DNA of 64,000 nucleotides from Haemophilus_D parainfluenzae_AH (GTDB taxonomy: Bacteria > Pseudomonadota > Gammaproteobacteria > Enterobacterales > Pasteurellaceae), in NCBI GenBank assembly GCA_018381885.1, contig JAGZRA010000002.1, forward strand, positions 1 through 64,000, written 5' to 3'. Of the stretch, positions 44,660 to 54,144 are shown piece after piece. Below the pieces are notes generated by a model. The model saw only the letters and a program-made list of their open reading frames with translations, was not told the origin of the DNA and searched no databases. The position numbers and the translations under genes are program-made. Each line of letters opens with the position of its first letter. The first letter of the stretch is position 1.

Positions 44660-46381
44660 TTAGTTTGCAACCGGCACCACGTTACTATCTTGTACTTGGT
44701 ACCAAGTCATATCACGATCCACATTACAGTTTGGACCTGCGCTAAGCTGACCGGTTAAACCACTTAAGGTGTAACCCGGTACTTGGCGTAATTCATTAAA
44801 GTGATTGATGAGCAACCATGCATCAGAACCCATTGCATATAAACGCATTAATTGGAATTCACCACCGGTTGAGCCGGCCACTTTTTGATATTGTGAAGAA
44901 TCGCTTTGTTTAAAGAATGGAATATCACTAAATTGAACGCCATTCATTTTCGCATAGTATTCCGGTGTATTGCTTGCTGCGTTAGAACGAGAGCTTGCAT
45001 AAATACGGACATTCGGATTGCTGGTATCTAAATAACCTTTAATTTCCGCTAATTCATCTGGCGATGACACAACATAAAGTCCAGCTGTATCTTGTGGAGC
45101 ACCTTGGAAGAAGTAGGTAATATCAGCTGGTAAGTTATAGTAGCGAATATTCGCATCTGTACCCGCTAAACGTTGCCAACGTACGTTGAACGCATTCCCC
45201 ACACGTTGTCCTAAATCATTTTGTGGCATGGCAACGATTGGGTTACGAATACCATCTTTCCACATTTTGTTTGCTGCAGATTCCGCTTCATCTTCTGGTG
45301 ATAAACCGTAATAGCACACTTGGTTAATCGCACGTGCATTTGGTGTTGCATTTAAGGCTAACACATCCATACCTTGCACTTCTGCAGGGTTTGAAATAAT
45401 GGCATCTACGTTTTGTTTGAGCAATGGTCCTACTAACGCTTTAATACCTGAAGCTTTTGCCTGTGCAATAATCTCATTAATTGGAGTCGTAGAGGAGTCA
45501 AACACTTGCACTGGAATAGTTGAATCGCCTTTTGCTTCATTAAAACCCGATTGAATGGTTGAGCCTAAAATTTGGCCATCACCACTTAAAGGTAACACTA
45601 AACCAATTTGTGCCACATTAGTTTGTTGGAAATTCAACATACTTTGTAATTCTTTCGGGAATAAGATTGCAGCTGCATGATTTGGATAAGCCGATTTCCA
45701 GCTTTGTAACGCTTGGCTTAATTGCACTGGCTGACGAATGTTATCGTTATATGCTTTGATTAATGTGAGCCAGCCACCTAATGCAACACTGCCTTCATCT
45801 GATGCATTATTAATGACACCTGTATTGGCTGAACGCAATAAAGCCCAAGTTTTATCTACATTATCTTGACGGCGTTGTACATCCGTTAAGTTTTCATCCA
45901 TTTTGATGCGTGCTTTCACCGCTTCAATCACGTCTTTACGATTTTCTGCAGTTTGAGCAAAAGTTTCGTAATAACGAGATTTTTGTGATGGACTTAATTT
46001 CGTGAGATCAAGCGCACGTAACTTAGTTTCAGCCATCTCATTAGCGCCTTTCGCCGCAGCGATACGTGCTTCGACTAAAGTACGGTCTAATTGTTGCGCT
46101 TCGTTTAAGTCAACCAATTCATTTAATAACTCTTCGGCTTGTGGCACTTTATTTTCAGTAATTAATACACGTGCGGCTAAGAGTTTGTAAGTTTGTTGAT
46201 CTTCTTTATCTTGTGCTTGTCCTAATTTGTTCATATAAAATTCAGAACTTGCATTGGCATCACGTTGTAATGTTTGGGTAAAGCTGCTGCCAAATAAGTT
46301 AGAACAACCCGCTAATGCAATAGACAATAAAATCGGCATTAAACGTTTTTTAAAACGACCGCCTTGTAATAGAATAGACAT
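44660..46381 (-). CDS. lpoA: Penicillin-binding protein activator LpoA
   Basis: Outer-membrane lipoprotein that activates PBP1A. The 573-residue protein has a lipobox LAGC near 23-26, an N-terminal TPR-like helical domain (about 30-250) and a C-terminal periplasmic-binding-protein-like domain with QIGLVLPLSGDGQ near 257-269. It is shorter than E. coli LpoA (678) and close to the H. influenzae form (about 575). It is divergent from rsmI across 69 bases. Confidence 0.93.
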   Translation of the reverse strand: MSILLQGGRFKKRLMPILLSIALAGCSNLFGSSFTQTLQRDANASSEFYMNKLGQAQDKEDQQTYKLLAARVLITENKVPQAEELLNELVDLNEAQQLDRTLVEARIAAAKGANEMAETKLRALDLTKLSPSQKSRYYETFAQTAENRKDVIEAVKARIKMDENLTDVQRRQDNVDKTWALLRSANTGVINNASDEGSVALGGWLTLIKAYNDNIRQPVQLSQALQSWKSAYPNHAAAILFPKELQSMLNFQQTNVAQIGLVLPLSGDGQILGSTIQSGFNEAKGDSTIPVQVFDSSTTPINEIIAQAKASGIKALVGPLLKQNVDAIISNPAEVQGMDVLALNATPNARAINQVCYYGLSPEDEAESAANKMWKDGIRNPIVAMPQNDLGQRVGNAFNVRWQRLAGTDANIRYYNLPADITYFFQGAPQDTAGLYVVSSPDELAEIKGYLDTSNPNVRIYASSRSNAASNTPEYYAKMNGVQFSDIPFFKQSDSSQYQKVAGSTGGEFQLMRLYAMGSDAWLLINHFNELRQVPGYTLSGLTGQLSAGPNCNVDRDMTWYQVQDSNVVPVAN

Positions 46382-46450
46382 ATTCGCTCCATAATGAATA
46401 AATCAATGATGGTCGATCTTACTTATCTCACAATGTAAAAGCAAACAAAA

Positions 46451-47299
46451 ATGAATGATTTAACCGGAATTTTATATATTGTCGCCACGCCAATCGGGAA
46501 TTTACAAGATATTACACAACGTGCTTTAGAGACCTTTTCACAAGTGGATTTAATTGCTGCAGAAGACACTCGCCACAGTGGTTTATTGCTCAGTCATTAT
46601 GGTATCAAAAAGCCTTTTTTCGCCTTGCATGATCACAATGAACAAGAAAAAGCTCATGTGTTGGTCGAAAAGCTAAAACAAGGCACCAATATTGCATTAA
46701 TTTCAGATGCGGGAACCCCCTTAATTAGCGATCCGGGTTTTCATTTAGTGCGTCAATGTCGTGAAGCTGGCATTAAAGTGGTGCCATTACCGGGCGCTTG
46801 TGCCGCGATTACTGCATTATGTGCATCGGGAATTGCATCAGACCGTTTTGGCTTTGAAGGTTTTTTACCTGCGAAAACCAAAGCGCGTAAAGATAAGTTA
46901 GAAAACGTTGCAGAAGAAGACCGCACTTTAATCTTCTATGAATCAACTCACCGCATTTTAGATACCCTTGCCGATATGCAAGATGTATTAGGCGGCGAAC
47001 GCTATGTTGTACTTGCCCGTGAAATTACGAAAACCTGGGAAACCATTGCAGGGGATAAATTAAGTGATCTTCGTCAATGGTTAAGTGAAGATCCTAATCG
47101 CACGAAAGGTGAGATGGTGTTAATCGTGGAAGGCAAACCCAAATCAGAAGATACCGAAGAATTTTCACCGCAAGTAATTAAAGCGCTCACTTTGATTGCC
47201 AAAGAATTACCTTTAAAAAAAGCCGCAGCGATTGTGGCAGAACTTTATGGTTATAAGAAAAATGCCTTATACCAATTTGGATTGGATAATTTAGATTAG
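46451..47299 (+). CDS. rsmI: 16S rRNA 2'-O-ribose C1402 methyltransferase RsmI
   Basis: Methylates the ribose of C1402 in 16S rRNA with SAM. The 282-residue protein has the tetrapyrrole-methylase fold motifs YIVATPIGNLQDIT near 9-22, AAEDTRHSG near 36-44, LISDAGTPLISDPG near 77-90 and VPLPGACA near 107-114. The opposite-strand neighbour is lpoA, as in E. coli (yraL/yraM). Confidence 0.96.
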   Translation: MNDLTGILYIVATPIGNLQDITQRALETFSQVDLIAAEDTRHSGLLLSHYGIKKPFFALHDHNEQEKAHVLVEKLKQGTNIALISDAGTPLISDPGFHLVRQCREAGIKVVPLPGACAAITALCASGIASDRFGFEGFLPAKTKARKDKLENVAEEDRTLIFYESTHRILDTLADMQDVLGGERYVVLAREITKTWETIAGDKLSDLRQWLSEDPNRTKGEMVLIVEGKPKSEDTEEFSPQVIKALTLIAKELPLKKAAAIVAELYGYKKNALYQFGLDNLD

Positions 47300-47309
47300 T
47301 CAAAAAACT

Positions 47310-47344
47310 ATCTCCCCCTTTAGCAAATTGGGGCTAGGGGAGAT
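47310..47344. repeat. GC-rich dyad between rsmI and tldD
   Basis: ATCTCCCC ... GGGGAGAT enclose an inner CCCC/GGGG pair around TTTAGCAAATT. Composition and nested symmetry resemble a dispersed intergenic repeat rather than a simple terminator; the T run after the stem is short. There is only one copy in this window. Confidence 0.55.
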
Positions 47345-47380
47345 TTGGCAGAATTAATTTTTATAAATTTCGGAGAACAA

Positions 47381-48829
47381 ATGTTAAAACAGGTTTCAGA
47401 TACCTTACTTGCACCAAGCAATTTATCGCATCAATCATTGCTTAATATTTTTGATGTGATGTCGCATCGTCATATTGATTATGCGGATCTTTATTTTCAA
47501 TTAAGCCAAGATGAAAGCTGGGTATTAGAAGACAGTATTATTAAAGAAGGTGGCTTTCATATTGATCGCGGTGTGGGTGTACGCGCCGTTTCTGGAGAGA
47601 AAACAGGCTTTGCGTATTCCGATCAAATTAACTTAGCGTCATTACAACAATGTGCAGAGGCCGTAAAAGGTATTGCACAAATTAAAGAAGGCAATTTAAT
47701 TTCGCCTCAAGCATTTAATGCGGTGAATGCTGTTCAGCGTTATGCAGCAATTAATCCGTTAGAAAGTTTAAGTAAAGAGAAAAAGATCGAGTTATTACAT
47801 CTCGTGGATCGTACTGCACGATCTGAAGATCCTCGTGTTACACATGTTTCTGCAGCATTAAGTTCGATTTATGAGGAAGTGTTAGTAGTCGCAACAGATG
47901 GCACTCTTGCTGCAGATATTCGTCCACTTGTGCGTTTATCCATTTCTGTTCTCGTGGAAGAAGATGGCAAACGTGAGCGTGGTAGTTGCGGTTCAGGTGG
48001 ACGCTTTGGCTTAGATTGGTTCTTTGAAGTGGTAAATGGGGACATTCGTGCCGTTAATTTTGCAAAAGAAGCGGTTCGTCAAGCCCTTGTAAATTTAAGT
48101 GCGGTTGCAGCGCCAGCAGGATTAATGCCTGTAGTTTTGGGGGCTGGTTGGCCTGGCGTGTTGCTTCATGAAGCAGTGGGACACGGTTTAGAAGGGGATT
48201 TCAACCGCAAAGAAAGCTCTTTATTTACAGGAAAAATTGGTGAGTTAGTGACGTCACCATTATGTACAATTGTGGATGATGGCACATTACAAAATCGCCG
48301 TGGTTCTTTAACCATTGATGATGAAGGCGTGCCAAGTCAGTGCAACGTTTTAATCAAAGACGGGATTTTGCAAGGCTATATGCAAGATAAACTCAACGCT
48401 CGATTAATGGGTGTGAAACCAACAGGAAATGGTCGTCGTGAATCTTATGCACATTTGCCAATGCCACGAATGACGAATACCTATATGTTGGCAGGTCAAA
48501 GCAAATTTGAAGATTTAGTAGCCTCTGTGGATCGCGGTATTTATGCACCGCACTTTGGTGGTGGGCAAGTGGATATTACCTCAGGTAAATTTGTGTTCTC
48601 GACATCTGAAGCTTATCTTATTGAAAAAGGCAAAATTACCAAACCGGTTAAAGGGGCTACGTTAATTGGCAGCGGTATCGATGTGATGCAAAAAGTTTCG
48701 ATGGTCGCAGATGAAACAGACTTAGATCTGGGTATCGGTGTTTGTGGCAAAGATGGGCAAAGTGTGCCGGTCGGCGTTGGTCAGCCAGCCTTGAAAATAG
48801 ATGAAATCACCGTTGGTGGAACCAATTAA
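47381..48829 (+). CDS. tldD: Metalloprotease TldD
   Basis: Subunit of the TldD/TldE peptidase, which trims exposed peptides. The 482-residue protein matches E. coli TldD (481) and has the zinc motif HEAVGH (LLHEAVGHGLEGDF) near 263-268 and GGGQVDI near 407-413. I start at ATG 47381 (CGGAG 6 bases upstream), rather than 12 codons further up, where the reading frame runs into the intergenic dyad. Confidence 0.95.
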   Translation: MLKQVSDTLLAPSNLSHQSLLNIFDVMSHRHIDYADLYFQLSQDESWVLEDSIIKEGGFHIDRGVGVRAVSGEKTGFAYSDQINLASLQQCAEAVKGIAQIKEGNLISPQAFNAVNAVQRYAAINPLESLSKEKKIELLHLVDRTARSEDPRVTHVSAALSSIYEEVLVVATDGTLAADIRPLVRLSISVLVEEDGKRERGSCGSGGRFGLDWFFEVVNGDIRAVNFAKEAVRQALVNLSAVAAPAGLMPVVLGAGWPGVLLHEAVGHGLEGDFNRKESSLFTGKIGELVTSPLCTIVDDGTLQNRRGSLTIDDEGVPSQCNVLIKDGILQGYMQDKLNARLMGVKPTGNGRRESYAHLPMPRMTNTYMLAGQSKFEDLVASVDRGIYAPHFGGGQVDITSGKFVFSTSEAYLIEKGKITKPVKGATLIGSGIDVMQKVSMVADETDLDLGIGVCGKDGQSVPVGVGQPALKIDEITVGGTN

Positions 48830-48833
48830 ATAT

Positions 48834-48863
48834 AAGCCCGATAATCATATCGGGCTTTTTATT
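48834..48863 (+). terminator. Terminator of tldD
   Basis: AAGCCCGAT / ATCGGGCTT with a 6-base loop and T run, 4 bases after the stop. Confidence 0.9.
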
Positions 48864-49136
48864 TCCTTCGTATATAAGTGCGGTCCGTTTTTCATCTATT
48901 TTTGATTAGTCAGTTTCTGATGAATAATCATTGCGTTAGGCTAAAAGTTAAACACACCACGCGTTTATCTCGATTCTTTTATGATCCCTATCACAATATC
49001 TTGTAAAACCAGTTAAAAAAATTCCCCAAATAACCACAATAAGTGATACATTTATCGTTGTATGACTTTTTGTCATTTAAGAGACAGGGACAGGCGTGAG
49101 TTTGTCTGAAATTTCATCAACCAGAGGGAAACATTT
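48864..49136 (+). promoter_or_regulatory. pntA upstream region with a possible CRP site
   Basis: No ORF with a credible ribosome binding site is visible. A single uptake sequence lies near 48877. TATGATCCCTATCACA (48980-48995) resembles a CRP site (9 of 10 fixed positions). An AT-rich stretch follows (49010-49075). I could not define the pntA promoter. AGAGGG before the pntA ATG is the ribosome binding site. Confidence 0.35.
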
Positions 49137-50678
49137 ATGTTAATTGGTGTACCTAGAGAACTGCTTGATAGCGAAAATCGTGTGGCGGCGACGCCAAAAA
49201 CGGTTCAGCAGATCTTAAAACTGGGCTTTGACGTCATCGTAGAACATGATGCGGGATTCAAAGCAAGTTTTGAAGACCAAGCATTTATCGACGCCGGCGC
49301 AAAAATTGGCTCAAGTTCAGAAGTGTGGCATTCGGATGTGATTTTTAAAGTGAATCCACCAACGGATGCAGAAATTGATCAAATGAAGGAAGGTGCAACA
49401 CTTGTGAGCTTCATTTGGCGCGCACAAAATCCGGATTTAATGAAAAAACTCACGTCGAAAAAAATTAATGTATTAGCGATGGATTCTGTGCCACGTATTT
49501 CCCGTGCACAAGCGCTTGACGCATTAAGCTCTATGGCGAATATTTCTGGTTATCGTGCGGTGATTGAAGCAGCTCATGAATTTGGTAGTTTCTTCACTGG
49601 ACAAATTACCGCCGCAGGTAAAGTGCCACCGGCAAAAGTGTTAGTTATTGGTGCGGGTGTTGCAGGTCTTGCGGCGATTGGTGCAGCGAATAGCCTTGGT
49701 GCGATTGTACGTGCTTTTGACTCTCGTCCTGAAGTAAAAGAACAAGTACAAAGTATGGGCGCGTCTTTCTTAGAAATTGATTTCAAAGAGGAAGGCGGTA
49801 GTGGCGATGGTTACGCGAAAGTGATGTCAGAAGAATTTAACCGTCGTGCGATGGAGCTTTATGCGGAACAAGCGAAAGAAGTGGATATCATTATTACCAC
49901 TGCAGCGATTCCAGGTAAACCAGCCCCTCGCTTGATCACGAAAGAAATGGTTGATTCCATGAAACCAGGTTCTGTGGTGGTGGATCTAGCGGCTGCAACA
50001 GGCGGTAACTGTGCTTACACTGAAGCAGGAAAAGTAGTAATCACTGAAAACCAAGTAAAAATCATTGGTTACACCGATTTCCCAAGTCGTTTACCAACAC
50101 AATCTTCCCAACTTTACGGTACAAACTTAGTTAATTTATTAAAACTACTTTGTAAAGAAAAAGACGGCAATATCAATATTGATTTTGAAGATGTGGTATT
50201 ACGCGGTGTGACAGTGGTACGTGATGGGGAAGAAATTCCACCAGCGCAAATCCAAGTGTCAGCACAACCAAAACAAGAAGCGAAAGCGGCACAAAGTGCA
50301 GTTAAAAAAGAGGAAGAAAAACCAGCTGATCCTCGCATCAAATACGGTGTGATGGCGGGGGTAGGGGTGTTATTCCTCTGGCTTGCATCTGTGGCGCCAG
50401 CGGCATTCCTTTCTCACTTCACCGTATTCGTATTGGCTTGTGTAGTTGGTTACTACGTGGTTTGGAACGTCAGCCACGCTTTACACACCCCACTTATGGC
50501 GGTAACCAATGCGATTTCAGGTATCATCATTGTGGGTGCATTACTGCAAATTAGACAACCAACAGGCAACTTCTTTATTGATGCATTAGCCTTTGTGGCA
50601 ATCTTGGTGGCAAGCATCAACATCTTTGGTGGTTTCCGTGTAACTCAACGTATGTTGGCGATGTTTAGAAAAGGTTAA
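49137..50678 (+). CDS. pntA: NAD(P) transhydrogenase subunit alpha
   Basis: Alpha subunit of proton-translocating transhydrogenase, which makes NADPH from NADH using the proton gradient. The 513-residue protein has the NAD-binding domain I (GAGVAGLAAIGAANSLGA near 172-189), a Lys/Ala-rich linker near 375-395, and four C-terminal membrane segments. Length matches E. coli PntA (510). pntB follows after 10 bases. Confidence 0.97.
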   Translation: MLIGVPRELLDSENRVAATPKTVQQILKLGFDVIVEHDAGFKASFEDQAFIDAGAKIGSSSEVWHSDVIFKVNPPTDAEIDQMKEGATLVSFIWRAQNPDLMKKLTSKKINVLAMDSVPRISRAQALDALSSMANISGYRAVIEAAHEFGSFFTGQITAAGKVPPAKVLVIGAGVAGLAAIGAANSLGAIVRAFDSRPEVKEQVQSMGASFLEIDFKEEGGSGDGYAKVMSEEFNRRAMELYAEQAKEVDIIITTAAIPGKPAPRLITKEMVDSMKPGSVVVDLAAATGGNCAYTEAGKVVITENQVKIIGYTDFPSRLPTQSSQLYGTNLVNLLKLLCKEKDGNINIDFEDVVLRGVTVVRDGEEIPPAQIQVSAQPKQEAKAAQSAVKKEEEKPADPRIKYGVMAGVGVLFLWLASVAPAAFLSHFTVFVLACVVGYYVVWNVSHALHTPLMAVTNAISGIIIVGALLQIRQPTGNFFIDALAFVAILVASINIFGGFRVTQRMLAMFRKG

Positions 50679-50688
50679 GGAGAAGACG

Positions 50689-52068
50689 ATGTCTGAAGGT
50701 TTAGTACAAGCAGCCTATATTATCGCTGCATTACTTTTCATTATGAGCTTAGCCGGTCTTTCTAAACATGAAACGGCAAAAGCCGGTTGTTGGTATGGCA
50801 TTGTCGGTATGACAATTGCCCTTGTTGCAACCATTTTCGGCCCGCAATCTGAAGGTACATTATGGATCATTATTGCGATGATCATCGGTGGCGTGATTGG
50901 TGTTCAACGTGCATTAAAAGTTGAAATGACTGAAATGCCTGAACTCGTTGCGATCCTTCACAGTTTTGTAGGTTTAGCAGCAGTGCTCGTAGGCTTTAAC
51001 AGTTACGGCTTAACACACGAAACTGATCCTGTGTTAATGAATATCCATAACGTTGAAGTATTCTTAGGGATCTTCATCGGTGCGGTAACATTCACGGGTT
51101 CTATCGTAGCATTCGGTAAATTAAGCGGCAAAATCAATTCAAAAGCATTAATGTTGCCACATCGCCATAAATTAAATTTAGCGGCGTTAGTAGTTTCGGC
51201 TTTATTGATGGTCGCTTTCTTAAACAACCCAGATAATATCTTCCCAGTGTTACTCATGACCGCGATTGCTCTTGCATTCGGCTGGCACTTAGTGGCATCT
51301 ATCGGTGGTGCAGATATGCCGGTTGTGGTTTCAATGCTTAACTCTTATTCTGGTTGGGCAGCGGCTGCAGCGGGTTTCATGTTAAGCAATGACTTGCTTA
51401 TCGTCACTGGTGCATTAGTGGGTTCTTCTGGTGCGATTCTTTCTTATATTATGTGTAAAGCGATGAACCGCTCATTTATCAGCGTTATCGCAGGTGGTTT
51501 TGGTAATGATGTTCAAGTGTCTTCAGATGAAGAGCAAGGTGAACACCGTGAAACAACTGCAGAAGAAGTGGCTGAATTACTCAAAAATGCAAGCTCTGTG
51601 ATTATCACACCAGGATATGGTATGGCAGTAGCACAAGCACAATATCCAGTCGCAGAAATTACGGCGAAATTGCGTGAGCGTGGTATTAATGTGCGTTTTG
51701 GTATTCACCCTGTTGCAGGTCGTTTACCGGGTCATATGAACGTGCTTTTAGCGGAAGCAAAAGTGCCTTATGACATCGTGCTTGAAATGGATGAAATCAA
51801 TGATGATTTCGCGGATACCGATGTGGTATTGGTTATCGGTGCAAACGACACCGTAAACCCAGCTGCAATGGAAGATCCAAACAGCCCAATCGCAGGTATG
51901 CCAGTGTTAGAAGTATGGAAAGCACAAAACGTTATCGTATTCAAACGCTCGATGGCGGTAGGTTACGCAGGCGTTCAAAACCCATTATTCTTCAAAGAAA
52001 ACACTCAAATGCTCTTTGGTGACGCAAAAGAACGTGTTGATGACATTCTTACTGCATTAAACAAATAA
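50689..52068 (+). CDS. pntB: NAD(P) transhydrogenase subunit beta
   Basis: Beta subunit of transhydrogenase, with nine membrane segments and the NADP-binding domain III at the C terminus (GYGMAVAQAQ near 306-315, HPVAGRLPGHMNVLLAEA near 343-360, GANDTVNPAA near 384-393). Length is close to E. coli PntB (462). AAGGAGA lies 6 bases upstream of the start. Confidence 0.97.
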   Translation: MSEGLVQAAYIIAALLFIMSLAGLSKHETAKAGCWYGIVGMTIALVATIFGPQSEGTLWIIIAMIIGGVIGVQRALKVEMTEMPELVAILHSFVGLAAVLVGFNSYGLTHETDPVLMNIHNVEVFLGIFIGAVTFTGSIVAFGKLSGKINSKALMLPHRHKLNLAALVVSALLMVAFLNNPDNIFPVLLMTAIALAFGWHLVASIGGADMPVVVSMLNSYSGWAAAAAGFMLSNDLLIVTGALVGSSGAILSYIMCKAMNRSFISVIAGGFGNDVQVSSDEEQGEHRETTAEEVAELLKNASSVIITPGYGMAVAQAQYPVAEITAKLRERGINVRFGIHPVAGRLPGHMNVLLAEAKVPYDIVLEMDEINDDFADTDVVLVIGANDTVNPAAMEDPNSPIAGMPVLEVWKAQNVIVFKRSMAVGYAGVQNPLFFKENTQMLFGDAKERVDDILTALNK

Positions 52069-52087
52069 GCAAAAAACTGAAATAAAA

Positions 52088-52123
52088 CTGACCGCACTTT
52101 GAGAGATTAAAGTGCGGTTTTTA
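52088..52123 (+). terminator. Terminator of pntAB from paired uptake sequences
   Basis: ACCGCACTTT and AAAGTGCGGT form the stem around an 8-base loop, followed by TTTTTA. Here the pair is in the opposite orientation order to the pxp, MetE-like and dolP hairpins. Confidence 0.85.
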
Positions 52124-52128
52124 GTGTT

Positions 52129-52488
52129 ATGACAGAGTATAAAAATCTTAATAATAGTGTAAGAAATGATATGAGTATTAAACATGATGTTTTAATTGAA
52201 TTATTAGATGTTTTTTCTAATTCTAGAATTCAGATTGATAGAATTTTATTTGAATATGAGGAAGAGATTCAAAAATTCATAATTGAAGTAAGAAATACCC
52301 AAGATAGTAGCCCCATTTATAGCTTATTCAAGATTCAAAATGATTTATCGCTATTGGCATATAAATATAATTACCCATTAAGTAATTTTTTACATAACTT
52401 CATTTATGAGTTTGATAGACAAGATGATGAGAGTGTGACATACCTTGTGAATAAAATAGTTAATAATGAAGGCTTTTTAATAAATTGA
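52129..52488 (+). CDS. Orphan AT-rich hypothetical protein
   Basis: An open frame of 119 residues, acidic and probably all helical (for example IELLDVFSNSRIQIDRIL and EEIQKFIIEV). There is no signal peptide, membrane segment or motif I recognise. It follows pntAB only 6 bases after the terminator tail. The AT content is clearly higher than its neighbours and the codons are A/T-ended, which suggests transfer or relaxed selection. No clear ribosome binding site precedes the ATG at 52129 or the second ATG at 52171, so the start is uncertain. Some small helical immunity proteins look like this; that is only a guess. Confidence 0.5.
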   Translation: MTEYKNLNNSVRNDMSIKHDVLIELLDVFSNSRIQIDRILFEYEEEIQKFIIEVRNTQDSSPIYSLFKIQNDLSLLAYKYNYPLSNFLHNFIYEFDRQDDESVTYLVNKIVNNEGFLIN

Positions 52489-52575
52489 CTTATCACTTTA
52501 AAAGTAAAATCACTCAGCTTAAAAATTAATTATTCAGATGCGTTATATTTAACATAGCATACAAAAATTTTATAA

Positions 52576-52606
52576 AAAAAGAGCGGTCAAAATTGACCGC
52601 TCTTTT
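52576..52606. terminator. Terminator from paired variant uptake sequences, beside yedF
   Basis: AAAAAGAGCGGTCAA and TTGACCGCTCTTTTT make a perfect 15-bp stem with almost no loop, with T runs on both sides. It can serve both the orphan gene and yedF. The core is AAGAGCGGT rather than AAGTGCGGT. Confidence 0.85.
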
Positions 52607-52610
52607 TACA

Positions 52611-52880
52611 TTAACGTTGAATCAAATAGCGTAATTTGGTTCCATCTTGTTCTACGCTTAATAGTGTGTAACCGTGGTTTTTAGTATCAACAGGAATATT
52701 GTTGATAGATTGGGCACAGTCACTTAATAGCTCTAAAATTTCGCCTTTTTGCAATTGCGGCATGGTTTCGAGCATTACGATTGCCGGATACGGGCAAGGT
52801 TCACCTAGCGTATCTAACGTGTAATCTGGGGTGATGTCTTTTGGATCTTTATCTAATTTTTGAACAACGGTAAATGCCAT
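52611..52880 (-). CDS. yedF: TusA-like sulfurtransferase YedF
   Basis: A TusA-family protein with the CPxP motif (Cys29 in GEPCPYP) and the second conserved segment LSDCAQSINNIP near 52-63. It has 89 residues, with an N-terminal extension compared with the 77 of E. coli YedF. It is thought to hand sulfur or selenium to partners. The gene follows yedE by 40 bases, the usual pairing, and has GAGGAC upstream. Confidence 0.92.
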   Translation of the reverse strand: MAFTVVQKLDKDPKDITPDYTLDTLGEPCPYPAIVMLETMPQLQKGEILELLSDCAQSINNIPVDTKNHGYTLLSVEQDGTKLRYLIQR

Positions 52881-52920
52881 AATAATGTCCTCTTTTTTGA
52901 ATGAATTCGTTAATATTTAA

Positions 52921-54144
52921 TTAGCAGCCACAAGCTTGTGGATTCGCTGCCGCAATTTTTGCTTTGGCTTTTTTCAAGAAGTGGTGTTCCCACCAAACTA
53001 CGGCAATTAAGCAAAGAATAAGCAAGCCATAATTCACTAATAAACCGCCAACTGGGCCAAAGGATTTCAATAAGTTAAGTTTTTCGTAATCTAACGCAAG
53101 TACAGGGGCAAGATCGTCCCAGGCGTAGGCTAAATAGGTTGAACCAACAACATTACCCACACCCACCCACATAAAGTGAACTTGACCTTCCATTGAGCGA
53201 TACATCCAACCGGTTTCACATCCGCCCGCTAATACAATACCGAAGCCAAATAATAAACCACCGATAATGGCATTTGGGCCTGCCCACATGATTTTGGCTG
53301 GTACGCCTAATTGAATGTAGCTGAATACGCCAAGCGTCCCCACGAGAATACCGAAGATGATGGCTTTTGCCATATAAGCACGACCGGTTACCCATAAATC
53401 ACGGAAGGCAGAAGTAAAGCAGATTTGAGCACGTTCAATTAATAAGCCAAATGCTAAACCACAAAGCATTGCAAAACCGAGTTTGACGGAGTTTGTCATC
53501 ACATAAAGTGAAGCAATTAGGTAAGCAAAAAAGATCACCATACCAATCCAGAAACGACGACTTGCTTGTTTAGGATCCGTTTCTTGTAATTTTGCTGCAC
53601 CTTTTTTCAATTCTAATTTCACGCGGAATATCGGAAGTAAGGTCACTTTTACCCCAGCATAAGTACCTACGGCAGTCGCAATAGTAAAGAACCAAGCATG
53701 TACTGAAAATTGTGGGATACCCGTGAAGAGGGAGGCAAGGTTACAGCCCATCGCTAAACGTGCGCCGAAACCGGCCAATGCACCACCAATAAGAGCTTGA
53801 ACAATACGACGTTTGTGTGGTTGATTACGCCATTTTACGTTGTTTGCCCAAAGTGCGGCAGAAATACATCCCGCGAACATACCTAAGATCATCACACCAT
53901 CAATACGGGTGAAGATCGTGCCTTGCATGCCGATAATTTTATAATAGTTCCAGTCGGATACGTCGACGCCTAGCGCTTGCAAAGCATGTCCACCCCAACG
54001 GGTAAATTCCCCAGTAACCGCCCAATAAGTGCCAGTTACCCCAAAGTAATAAGCTGAAATGAGTCCAGCAGCAATAACTGCAGCGACAGGATTCCAGTAT
54101 TTGATCAGATAATTTTGTTTGAATTGCTGCAAAATCTCTTTCAT
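52921..54144 (-). CDS. yedE: Selenium metabolism membrane protein YedE/FdhT
   Basis: A 407-residue YeeE/YedE-family membrane protein with about nine to ten hydrophobic segments. Conserved cysteines occur in MGCNLAS near 132-138 and AGGCETGW near 306-313, and the C terminus ends CGC. Relatives move thiosulfate or a selenium compound, and FdhT has been linked to formate dehydrogenase maturation. The pairing with yedF and the nearby moeAB genes fit that role, but the substrate is inference. Confidence 0.9.
   Translation of the reverse strand: MKEILQQFKQNYLIKYWNPVAAVIAAGLISAYYFGVTGTYWAVTGEFTRWGGHALQALGVDVSDWNYYKIIGMQGTIFTRIDGVMILGMFAGCISAALWANNVKWRNQPHKRRIVQALIGGALAGFGARLAMGCNLASLFTGIPQFSVHAWFFTIATAVGTYAGVKVTLLPIFRVKLELKKGAAKLQETDPKQASRRFWIGMVIFFAYLIASLYVMTNSVKLGFAMLCGLAFGLLIERAQICFTSAFRDLWVTGRAYMAKAIIFGILVGTLGVFSYIQLGVPAKIMWAGPNAIIGGLLFGFGIVLAGGCETGWMYRSMEGQVHFMWVGVGNVVGSTYLAYAWDDLAPVLALDYEKLNLLKSFGPVGGLLVNYGLLILCLIAVVWWEHHFLKKAKAKIAAANPQACGC

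Noticed and set aside
48864..49136. Possible small gene or RNA in the pntA leader
   Set aside because: No start codon with a ribosome binding site and no stable structure or known RNA motif that I can recognise.
31225..52606. Repeated hairpins with the same arms, first considered as a transposon-end or CRISPR-like repeat
   Set aside because: The arms are the 9-base uptake sequence or its variant, spacers differ, and they sit at gene ends with T runs, so they are uptake-sequence terminators.
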